Positions 36,401-48,400 of a stretch of DNA of 64,000 bases are shown here, piece by piece; position 1 is the first letter of the stretch, and every line of letters begins with the position of its first letter. The stretch spans positions 416,546,757 to 416,610,756 of the forward strand of contig NC_081415.1 in NCBI RefSeq assembly GCF_030272615.1. The letters are read 5' to 3'. Origin of the DNA: Cryptomeria japonica. Taxonomy: Eukaryota; Streptophyta; Pinopsida; Cupressales; Cupressaceae. Below the pieces are notes generated by a model. It searched no databases. It saw nothing but the letters and a program-made list of their open reading frames with translations, and was not told the origin of the DNA. The position numbers and the translations under genes are program-made.

Positions 36401-39400
36401 CGTGCACAATGGCTGCCAACTCTAGATCATGTAGTGCATAATTTTGTTCATAATTCTTCAATTTTCTAGACTCATAGGCGATTACCTGATCATTTTGCAT
36501 GAGAACTCAAGAAATTCAAATATTTTTAAAGATTTAAAACTTGTTTCATACACCCTTTAATAAATAAACCTTAAAGACACAATAGCCTCATCAAATAGAA
36601 GTTACTTTGATCACATACACAAGTATACATCGATCACTAACACAAGTATAAATGTAAATTTGAATTGAAGGGAATAACACATTGAGATATATAAATTTAT
36701 AATCATTATCAAAATGTATACAAAACTCATGGAATATGAAATCCATGGCATCAAAAGTTCCAAAGAAATATCAAAACAAAAGCTAGAAGTCTATGGCTCT
36801 AAGGAGCCTTATCACTCAGCCCTCTTGCATGGGCATCTAAGATAGGTCTTGGATGATGTTGCAGCCATGATATTTGCCTCTGTCTCAATAACACCCACAA
36901 CAACATCCAAGTTTTTTGCTTGTGTTCTATCCTCCTCTCCCATGGCTATTGCCTCCGCCTCTCTATCCAGTTGGTCAACCCAATCGAGGTCCTCATCACT
37001 ATAGGTGGGATCCTCAGCCTTTGTGATCCAATCAAATTGTCGATCAATCTCCTCTAGTGCTATGGGGGATAAGTTGGTGCCCAAAATTTGTCGGTGGCGA
37101 GGGTTGTAGTGAACATAGATTAGATTATTCAACCTCTGCACTTATAGTGTATCGTACCTCTCAGAGTTTATGTGCTCAAACATACTCCAATTGTGCTCAC
37201 AATCCACAGTACTACATGGTTGGTTCAATACTCGAACTACAATCTTTTGAAGATTTGGTACCTTAGCACCAAAATTTTCCCACCATGCATTTGACATGAG
37301 AAAAAAAAATCAATCTCATTATCCAACTTTAAGTTTCAATATTTACTAATAATATAAAAAGAGGATTTTTTTATATTTTTAAACTTAAATTATGCCCTTA
37401 ATAGATTTTTACCTAGCTACAATGTCAACTAAGTTGCCTTGCATATATCTCAAGAAAAGAGATCTCCTTGTACAAGTCTAAAGATCTCAATCTCGGTGAC
37501 TATTTGTGCTACAACACCATAATTAGGCATCATCTGCTCTATGGTTGTGTAGAGCCCACTCAAAACCTCACTCGCCTTGAAATCATGGCAAAATTGGAGT
37601 GTTGGATTGAGGAAATAAGCAGTTGTGTGTAGGGGCTTGTGAAGCTGGAGGTGCCATCGTCTATTAATGATTTTCCAAATGGTGCTATACTTATCTTTAA
37701 CTCCCACATAAATGGATCTAATGGCGTCCTTGACCCTATCTATGCCCTCGTATATGTAGCCCATTATGGGCTTCTCCCCATCAACAACTCATAGTATAAC
37801 CTATAAAGGCTTTGTGAAGTGCAATTATTGTGAAACATTAACATAAGTGTGAACAAAACTAAGCAAATAAAAGAAAAATATGAATAAAAATATAGTGTAG
37901 AATGGGATTTGCTTGTACAGTCTTCATAGTCGGTAGCTAGAAGCATTGCTCATAAAAAATGCAATGTGCCACATCAACTCCAGCATTGGTCTTCGCATAT
38001 GATGAGGAAGTCCACTCCTCACTAATTAGCATGTGCCTCAAAGCTCCCTTTGTGCGAAGCAAGGATTGTAATGTGATGAAATTGGTTACCAATCAGGTTA
38101 TTCCAGGACAAGCCAACTCCTTTTTTCTTGTGAATTGCCTCATTAAGTTGAGGACTCATGTGTGATTTATATGAATTTACAATTATTTTTTGCTATCTCC
38201 ACACATGCTTTGATCCATGGAAATTCGTCGAGGTCCTCCAATATGGGATCAAGGCAATGAGCAGCACATGAAGTCCAAAACAATGATGGGGGCCTATCCA
38301 TCAGTAGTCCTCCCTGCAGCAACACAATTTGCTGCATTATCTGTAACCACTTGCACCATATTCTCCTTACCCACCTTAGCCAACACTCCCTCCAAAGCTT
38401 CACAAAGGAATTTGACATTTTTGGTGTTTCCCGAAGCATCGATAGATTTGATGAATGTTGTGCCACCTGAAAAAAGAAACAAAATCAATGATTCAATAAA
38501 GCATAAATTAAAAGTATTAATCACTAAATCAATGCATTTTACGAAGTACAATCACTTGAGGAAGAAACAAGAAAATTTAGCAATATTCTATTTCTTCTAT
38601 CCATTCAACCATCGGTCATGATGGTGCAACTCTTTCTCCATATTTGTCATTGATCCTCTATTGTGGCTTTCACATCAACCACCTTTATCTCATCATTAGG
38701 GCCTTTGAACCCTGCCTCACAAATGGTAATGGAACCAACCATAATTTGCCAATAAGGAAACCTAACACAACACAAATAAATTAATAAAATAATTATTGTC
38801 AAATAGAGAAATTTTAATTTGAATTCGATATACCTTTAAATATAAAATTCAAGAGATAAAGAATCATTCTATATATTTTAAAATAGTCAAAGAAAAAGAA
38901 TTACCTGATTGTGTGGAATGGTATGGTGCAATAGAACCAAAAGTGCAATTACACTCACAATCCTTTTGATTATGGAACATGTTACGCTCACTCTCAAGAT
39001 GCCAACGTTTAGATTTATGAAGGTGATTGAAGATGGATATTCACCATTGCTCAAAGAGGACTTTCAGGATGCAGACTGTTGGCCCCAGGATCTTAAAAAG
39101 GTGGATAAAAAATTTCAAGAAGGGTATATAGATTTCTAGAATGCATACATAAAAGAACACCAGTATCAACTAAAGAGGTATGTAGTCAGGTGCTTAGAGA
39201 ACTCTCCCCAGAATTTTGATACCTCTAGTTGGGAGAAAATATCTCCACCCATTGGCACATTTGAGTCCTTCCAGAGAAGCGGAGTTCAGCCCAAGGACAA
39301 GGACAAAAAGAAAGGCAAGGAAAAGGTGGAAGAAGAAGGACAAGGTGATGAGGAAGAAGGAAAGCAGCAAGATGATAATGACAGTGAATAAGATACTTTG

Positions 39401-42400
39401 CTAGATGGACTGCATATGACACTTTTTCTTATGCTCAGCAGATTATGTTTTGTATTGGATGACTACTATGGTTAATATTGGACTTGTGACAGCTGATCTA
39501 GAACTTGTTTAAGATTGAATAGTATGAACTTAATATGTGTTTTTTGTGATAGCCTAGTTCGGGCTTCATTGGTGTGACCAGCTTGGTCACCAATTGTGTA
39601 ACCAATCTCATGTACTTCTTTTTTATGCTATTGGTAATCGATCTACAATTTAAAAAAAAAAGAATTACCTGGTTGCTTGGAATGGGATGGTGCACTAGAA
39701 CCAAAAGTCTCCAATTGCACTTTTGGCTGCATCATGTCTATCTTTGTTCCAACACATGCTCTCAAGTGACGGTTGGGAACCTAGAGTAATGCATGGCAAA
39801 ATATATGAATCTAACCTAGATCACGAATGAACTGTAGGCCCAATGCTAACACTGCCACTAACACTAGCACTACCAACACCCGAAGGGTTACAACAAGAAG
39901 GAAAGGAGGTTTCAAGCTTGTTACTTATGAAGCTTTGGAAAAAGAAGGCCGTAAACATGACATCTGCGTGTTTGACAATCCATTCTTTGTATTGAATGAG
40001 GTTTTATCTTATACAAAGCCTTTTTTGAGATTGGTTTTGAAGACAGCAATTACTCCTTGCATTGTTGATGCTTTCATGGACGGGTTACATGAAACTACCA
40101 TAAAGGTCACAAACTTCCATGTCGAGTATGATATTTTTGATGGCACTTGGAGTTATGATTTGCAGCTTTCTAGGTATGTTGGAGATTGTTCTTGGTTCGT
40201 TATCCATGCGTGGGATATTCAACAAGAATTGTGGAGTTTATAGGGGATGGTAAGAATGATCTTTGGAGGGTCAAAGGATTAGAATTTCAGAATTAATAGT
40301 TCTGCCCTTTTTCTTACCAGCCATTTAGTGATTCATTTGGTTCATCTTCAAACAGTTTGTAGAGAGATTTTAAGTAGGGATTGGAGCAATGAACGAATGG
40401 TCACTCTTGGGAGTATTCCTTGGCAAAGAATGGATCAGAATTTCAGTCTTGAGCTTCCTGTTTGGTTGCAGGTTAGTCACTTTACATTATGGTTTGCTCT
40501 CATTCAGGGGAGTTGACACATTATTCTTTGTCATAGAAAAAAAGTTTTTCAGTTGGAGATTGCTTGGAAGTGTTTCCTAGCCACTTCTGAGTTGATTTGG
40601 TAACACAATGCTAATCACAGAAGCTTATACTTGGGAATTCTATTGGTACTGTTGTTTTCTTTTATGTAGAGAACTAGAATCAGATTGTGCTTCACTGATT
40701 TCAGTTTTGAACAATAGTGTTTTTTGTGTCTTGACTTTCCAAACTCAGATTATTCATCTTATCAAAGGTTTGTGATGTAAACTTTGGTAGTTTACTCTCA
40801 GTGTTGGTTCGGGACAGTGAACTTCTGCATGATTTGGTTCCTCATTCAGAGACTATTGGAGTTGGAATAGTGAGAATTTTTCTAGACATAGTTTAGTTAT
40901 CTTCTACTTCAACCTCAGTGAGTGATGGTCGCTACAAATATTTCATGGTGATGGTATGCACATCTTCATGTGATGCCTTGCTGATTGCAGTAGGTTTGGT
41001 GTGTTGGTGTGTTCGGAATCGTCCCATTGACACCTAGAGATTGAGTGTCAATGATGCGATACCAATTTTTGACCGTAGAGGCATTCCCTGGTTAGCTACT
41101 TCCAGAGTTGGTTTGGCTAACACCTTCTATGCTAGTCCCTTGACATCATTTTGGGATATGTTGAGATTTATGCTTTATGGTTAAGCTTATTTTCTTTTTC
41201 GTTGCCTAGGGTTGAGTCTTGCAATGGGATTACAGATATCAACTTCATTGAGGCACCTTGGCAGGATATGTTTCATGGTATAGGTTTTAACCATATCAAG
41301 TATTTTAGATTTGGATTTGATGATGATTATTTTTTGGGGTTCTAGGAGTGGAGTGTGTTGTTGTGGCACAATGGTTTAACAGGTTATGATTAGAGTGGCG
41401 CAACGTGAGCATGGTGGTTCTTTTTTGAGATGGACTTGGGACCCTAGGATCATTCTTGGTTTCTGTCTGGATCAATCTGATGATTGTTGAGTTGCATTGG
41501 CATTTGTTGGCGGCATTATTGTACACGGGAATAACATTAGTTAATTATGTGTAATTGTTTTGGTTAGTTGGCAATCGAGGGGTGGAAGTTGCGGTGCGAC
41601 GGTTGGCGCTCGCACCCCCTCGGTACCCTTTTATACTCCGGAATGTAACTTGTAACACACACTTATTATGAATAGAACATCTGATATACTTTGTCTGACA
41701 TTTACGGCATTAGTCTGCGTTATGTTCTTTATGTCTTAAGTTATTCACCTGAGAGGGCAAACATTTGGCGCCGTTGCCGGGGAACGAACCCGGGTCACCT
41801 GCGTGATAGGCGGGAATACTCACCACTATACTAAGCAGCCGCACGAAAAAGAAGGCCGTTACGAAGGTGTGGATTTTTTCTAAACAAATCAGTTACAGGG
41901 AGATCGATGGATTCAGCAGGGAAAAGGAGTTGGAAGAAACAGCTGCACGCTTCTTCCAGTACCAGCCAGAGGGATAGGGGTAGCAATATCAGGGTTTTAG
42001 CTTCAGGAGTGCGTATTGCAGGTGGCACCATGGATGCCAACGCCCGGCAAAAACAAAAACAGAAAGCACCACAGGCTGCCGCAAGCGCGAAAAACACAAT
42101 GACGCCACAGAATGTTACTTTCGAGGGCCTGAATGGATTCGAATGCCGAAAATGGTGGCAGGACACCCCCGATAATGACCTGGTAAAGCAAAACCTTCGG
42201 AAAGCACAAGTAGAGTGGGCTATTCGGATGCTCGTGTTCCCTATCCGGGAGTACGAGGGTGCCCTATGCTTCATGGTGGACACCTTCGACAGGCATACAT
42301 GCACCAGCATGTTTGAATACCTCCGGAGGGATGTCACTATATCCTTCAAAGCAAGGGATTTCACGAGGGTATTCGGCATTCCGGGCAGCCAGGGCAAGAA

Positions 42401-45400
42401 AATAGACTTGAAGGCTAAGAAGATGACACAGGAGGAGAAGGAGCGGTGGATTAAATTAGTCTCCCGGAATTTGACCACAGCAGAGTTGGACAGCGTGGCT
42501 AGAGCCACGAAGAGTCGCGGAATCCGTAAGACTTTTGTTGCGGAGGGCCACTGGAGATGCATTATGGATGTCATCAAGAGCAGATTGACAGGGTCGGGTA
42601 GGGCGTCGGACATTGCCCTCCCTCAGATTATGCTGATGAATGGGCTGATGAATGGCATCGTATATGACTGGGCAGCGTTACTGGCAGAGCGTATGTATGA
42701 GTTTTTGACGCTCCAGCATCGCACATTCTATATGCCTCATTACGCTATAGGGTTATTCCTGGAGGCCACGCGGGAAGTAGTGCCGGAGGACGAGTTGGAG
42801 GTACGGCCACAGGGACCGTTGATAGCAGGAGAGCCTCCAATAATGTATTGGAGGCACTTGGACATTGGGCACTCTTCTGCGAAGCGGAAACAGGCGGTGG
42901 ATAGGGCCTCGGCCTCAGGGGAGCCTGACAGCGCGAAGGAGTCCAGCAGCACGGAGGATTCGGAGGAGGAAGATGAGGAGGACGATAGCAGTCAGGCAAC
43001 GGAGGAGCCTGTACGAGTCCGGTTTGCCCCACCTCTGTTATCGATGGGCACGACTGTTCCCGCATCTGGAGTAGGTGGCATTTGTATTCCGGCCTTCGGG
43101 CAAAGCCATACGCCTGTTACACTTGGTCCCCTCCAGCACGAGCACCAAGGAGCACCATCGGGCCCAACCACAGCGGCACTTACCGAGGACATGGCAGAGT
43201 CAGGGACGGAGGAGTCACCACATCGGGTAGTGGCCGTTGAGGAGCAGGGGCCGACGGAGGTGGAGGATACCGAGCCTCACGTGTGGTTGGACGTCGTGGG
43301 TAGTGACGCTGTGGTGACTGTTTCTGCTTCGTTGTTGGAGGAGCCGACGACAGCGAACCATCCCCCGGTCACGGAGATGCGGGCTGACCTCGAGGCTATG
43401 CAGAGCTGGCTCACACAGCGGTTTCAGATGACACTGGCACAGCCGGAAGGAGCTGTTGTATTCTCACCGTGTCGAGAGACTAGAGCGGAGGTAGTCGACT
43501 TGGAGGACTCGTCAGGGGAGGCACATGGACTCACAGTTGGGAACGAGGCAGGGGAGGTCGCCTCTGCTGGGCAGGCACGAGGAGATGGTGCACCTTCGGT
43601 GGCGGAGGCGGTACCTTCACAGCAGGATACAGTAGTGCCCGTTCCACCAGGGATTTCCCAGTCTTCGGCACAGACGGAGGAGGATGTTGAGACCTATCTC
43701 GCTGACATGGCTGATATGGTAACGAGGGGTAGGCGGGTGGTGGCCGCCGCCCAGACGCAAGCATTGCAGCAGGTGGTGGTGGAGCTAGAGAAGGTCCTAC
43801 AGTTTATGCGGGTGGGCTGCCCGATAGCCTTTGCTACCTGCTTTGAGTCTTAGGGGTGGCCGACTACGGAGACAGAGGAGATGCTCCAGACTTGGAGGCT
43901 GCGTCAGCCCATTGTGGAGAGTCAGGTGACGGCAGTTGTCCGCGAGATCGAGCAGGTCTACCGGGATGCCTATTATACATTGAGGCGTACACAGCAGGAG
44001 TCTGCAGTCAGGGAGGCCGCCCGCGTAGCGTTGGAGAGGAAGGTGGCCAGTCAGCAGGCCTCATGGGCAGTCGAGAGGGCGCAGTTGTTGGCCCAGCTAG
44101 AGATGGCCCGCACAGAGACGGCTGAGATCCGGACAGCGAAGGCCGAGGTAGAGACCCGTCTGGCAGCCGAGCAGACACGGTTGGTCTGCGTGACGGAGGT
44201 AGTGGATACAAAAGAGAAGAAGTTACTAGAGGCAACACACATGGTGAAGACAGCTTTAGAGAAGGTCCTCGTGGCGGAACGAGATGTGGCTGTACGCACT
44301 CAGTAAGTGTATGAGCTCCGTGCCCGCTTGGCAACCCAGACACCGACATCTCACACTTCTGCTTCAGGGACGCTTTCTCCGCCCCCTCCCTAGTCTTTTA
44401 GATATATTGTATAGGTTGCATTATCTCCATTTTTGTAAGTCACCTGGAGACGACTTTTCTTTTTGGGGGGGATGATGTTGGCGGCATTATTGTACACGGG
44501 AATAACATTAGTTAATTATGTGTAATTGCTTTGGTTAGTTGGCAACCGAGGGGTGGAAGTTGCGGTGCGACGGTTGGCGCTCGCACCCCCTCAGTACCCT
44601 TTTATACTCCGGAATGTAACTTGTAACACACACTTATTATGAATAGAACATCTGATATACTTTGTCTGACATTTACGGCATTAGTCTGCGTTATGTTCTT
44701 TATGTCTTAAGTTATTCACCCGAGAGGGCAAACAGCATTGCTTGAGGACAAGCAATCTTTGGAAAGGACGGATTGTAATGTCCCCATTTTCGGAATCTCT
44801 TGCAATGTAGTTGGAGATGACTTTCTAGGGTTTTGTTAGCTTGATCAAAGGAGCATTTCGATGTTGTCAGTGAGCTTAGATGGGTCAATGGAGATGAATG
44901 ACCTTTTTGGATGGATTCCGAACAACTTGTCTCTACTTACTATTTATAGCGAATGCTTGCATGGTGCCAATCTTTCTGGGTTTGTTCTCTTTTTTCCTTG
45001 GAGAACACTGCAATTTATGATAAGTGCTTGCATGTTATCAATATTTCTGCGTTTCTCTAGGTCTATTCTCTTTGGTCCTTGGAGAACACTACTATTTACA
45101 ATATGTGCTTGCTTGGCACCGACCTTTCTAAGTTTTTATGGGCTTGTTCTCTTTGTTCTTTGAAGAACATTGCTATTCATAGTACGTGTTTGTGTTGGCA
45201 TTGGCTATCATCTGTCATCTTCAATTGGGTTTAGCATGTTTGATTCTCATTTTGAGGACCTTGGCAAAGTTTCTAAGATGATGGAAATAATGTTTAATGT
45301 TTCTCACTAAGTGTTCAAAAAGTAACTTTATAACTTAAGTGATAAATATTTATAATGTATGTCTCTAAAAAAGGGGATGCCTAGGCAAGGGGGTGAAACA

Positions 45401-48400
45401 TAAAGTGGTTTTAAAAGATATATTGAGGGTCTTTTGAGGGAAGTATATTATTTTAAAATTAAGTTGCCCTAATTTTCCTTCGAACTCTATATATTAGAGT
45501 TTGGGCTTCATTCTTGCATTATGTTGGTGCACACATAACAAGATGATGTTGGAATGAACTTGGAGAGTTCTTCTTTGGATTGTTGAGGATGATAACCCTC
45601 TTCAGTTAGCCTGGTTTCATTGTGCAAGATCTACCCTAGCTGGTTGGTGATTTTAGTTTGAGTTTTCAGTGGTTTGTTTGAGTTTGGTGACAAGGGTTTT
45701 GAAGTAGAAGAAGATACATGAGGTGTTTTGATGTGTGTTTCATGTTGAACGGGTACCAACTATTCATTCTGTAGACTCCACTGTCACTCCTCCCACTCAC
45801 CCCTTGAATCACATAAATACATGGATGAGAGGGTATTCTGAAATCTGTTCGAGTTGTCAAAGGTTTTGGTGACCATTTCCAGAGCTGGCCATACCATTCC
45901 AGCTACACAGAGAAGTACGTTTTGGCTCATATCTTCAGAATGGGTTATTTATTGTTTGTGGGTATCATTTTTGTGATCTCCTAGCAGCTCAATGATGCAA
46001 ATCCATATGTCATTTGCCATGTTAATGCTTATTTTATTTTATAAATAAAAATCGTCCCTAGGGAAGGCTGTACATCTGTAGGAGACATGTGGTTGTCTTT
46101 TCTGAGTTTAAATCTGGAAATTAGTGACTAAGAAATATACTCTTTTGAAGGGCTAGGGAGTGGAAAAGAGTTGTGGAAGGTATTAGGTAGATTGGGGTAA
46201 AGTCTGATGATGAGCAACTTAATAGTTGAGTTTGCCAAGCAAGTCTGAATGGTTTGATTGCTGGAGCAGAGCTATCTCTTGTTACCTTCAGCCTTAAAGG
46301 TGCACAAACAGTCCGTGGATGATGCATTTCCAGGTCTGAAATAATATAGGGAGTTTATGTTTTGCTGCGAGGACTTTAAGACTACATCAGCCCATAGATT
46401 GGTTGCAAAGATTGATCAGAAGTGAGCTTGAGTTCATAGCTGGTTGCTAATAGCAGTGGCTCATTTGTTACAGTTCTGCCATATCTGAAAATTATTTCAT
46501 TTATGTATTAACAGTGAATAAACAATGTTATTGTTGATTGCTTAGTGAATTTTTTTATCACTACTTTATGCATTGTGATTGTAATATCCCACTAATTTTT
46601 TTTTTTTTTTTTCAAGCCAATAGCAATTCATCCACAACAATTAACCCGTTAAGGTTAGAGTAATAAGCAAAACAACTGAAAGGGAACCCTTCCACCTTTT
46701 GTTCACCGAGAGCACAGACTGGGAGGGTGAGAGCATACGGTGTTCCGGGGATCGTCAACATCAATAAACAAACTGAAAATTACAATTGCATGGGCGGCAA
46801 GCCATCCCCTTCTGCTTATCCAGCAGGATAGAAACTAAACTTCTTGGCGGTGAACCGACCAAGGGAAAGATTACAAGAAACTGAAGTTCAATCACTCTAC
46901 CGCGTATTTCAGCGGGAGGACATTACATTAACAATCACTCTACCGCAGATTTCAGCGGGAGGACCAAAAACATTGAACTTATCACTCGACCACTTATTCA
47001 GCGGGAGGACTGAAAATTACAAATTATTGCATATCAGGTGGCAAGCCAGCCTCTTCCACTTATTCAGCGGGTTGAGAATTACAAAGAGAGAACTGGTTAG
47101 TAGTACTACTACCTAACCTTACAATAATAGAAAAGATAGAAGGAGAGTAATGCAGATTTCTATAGTAAGAAATAAATTTCTGTTACAACCAAATCTGCAG
47201 GCTCGGAAAACAGACCAGCAGTCCAAATAAATGCCAAAATATTCATATCTCCCTCATTTTACATCTGATTTAGCTCAAACCAGTCCCAAACCTACCGTAC
47301 AACACATATGCAATGCTAACCAATCAAAACAACACCCCAAAAAGACCCTTATTTATTTTGCACGCATCCCAATGCAAGGCAGAAAACCCACGCCTAGCCT
47401 AGGAATTTCGATTTTGCATAATTAATTCAAAACTCAAACAAACGTGCTAAAAACTTACAAACTTATTCGCCAGTGTTGGGAAGGAAGATAGGATTGATAC
47501 CCATAACTGTCAGACGCTCCAGCAGAGAGATGTGAGCAAAAATAGGCTTCAGCCACAGGCAAAACCAGCAAGTACAGAATCGTTGCAACACCAAGATGTC
47601 AATGGCAAAGCTCTGAAAGCGGTAGAGGAATACAAGGCACAGCTAGGTACTGTATTTCAAGTACGAAACCGGGTAGCACTAGGGAGATGCACTCCGAAGC
47701 CTCAAGTTCTGTCGCCAATCCGGCAGCATAACATTACAGATTTTCAAGATGAACCAAATGGAAACCCAAGCCTCATATTTATAACTTCATTCATCAAATT
47801 CAAATGACATCCCTCCAAATTCTATGCTTGCATTTGAATTTCATTTCCACTTACATGTGGACCCAAGTGTAGCGCCCATTCTCCTAAGTCAAAACTCACG
47901 CCCAAGAAGGGGGAGGACCCACGTTGGACACTTAGGCACAAAATGGCGATGTAAAGTGAAATAATATCCCTTTTAAAAATATTTCACATCCCATAAAACA
48001 ACTGAATTTCGCTCAAACTTAGGATTAAACAGGCATTAATCCCAAATTTAATAAACCAGTAGCCAATAAATAGATTAATTAAATATTAACCTTAGGAAAG
48101 GAAATAATATTTAATTATGTTGCAAATGTCTCCCGCACTGATTATTATCACCTCCAAGATGAAACTGAGCCCAGACGACCACAGACTGCTGCAGAATTCA
48201 GACCCCTGTCTACTGCCAAAAATAGAAATGTGCCACCCAGCCACTTACTAAAAATAGTAAGTCAAGAATTAATGCTCAGAAAAATATGATCATCACGTCC
48301 AGAGGCAAAGCAAGGAGTGCTCAGTCGGACAATGGCACCAGAACGGTCATCCCCTGACTTCCTAAAAATAGTAAGTCCTCGTTTCATCGATGCTAGACCC

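Larger units (their letters stand above)
41505..44734 (+). mobile_element. Element Z: young non-autonomous LTR retrotransposon, 3230 bp
   Basis: Z has two 259-bp LTRs (41505-41763 and 44476-44734) starting TGTTGG and ending AAACA. It is flanked by the 5-bp duplication GCATT (41500-41504 and 44735-44739). The LTRs differ at four positions, all transitions. A primer-binding site follows the 5' LTR and a polypurine tract precedes the 3' LTR. Its only gene is a plant-transposon-type ORF; protease, reverse transcriptase and integrase are absent, so it must borrow enzymes from an autonomous partner. It is inserted close to the 3' end of element G. Its GC content is clearly higher than that of the flanks. 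Confidence 0.97.

Noticed and set aside
41766-41840. A functional tRNA-Asp gene on the minus strand
   Set aside because: The CCA complement is encoded, the segment abuts an LTR at the exact primer-site position, the acceptor stem does not pair and the anticodon base 34 is changed. It is the complement of a primer tRNA, not a gene.
41831-42613. 260-codon minus-strand frame
   Set aside because: It lies antisense to the Z ORF and its composition reflects the coding strand opposite.
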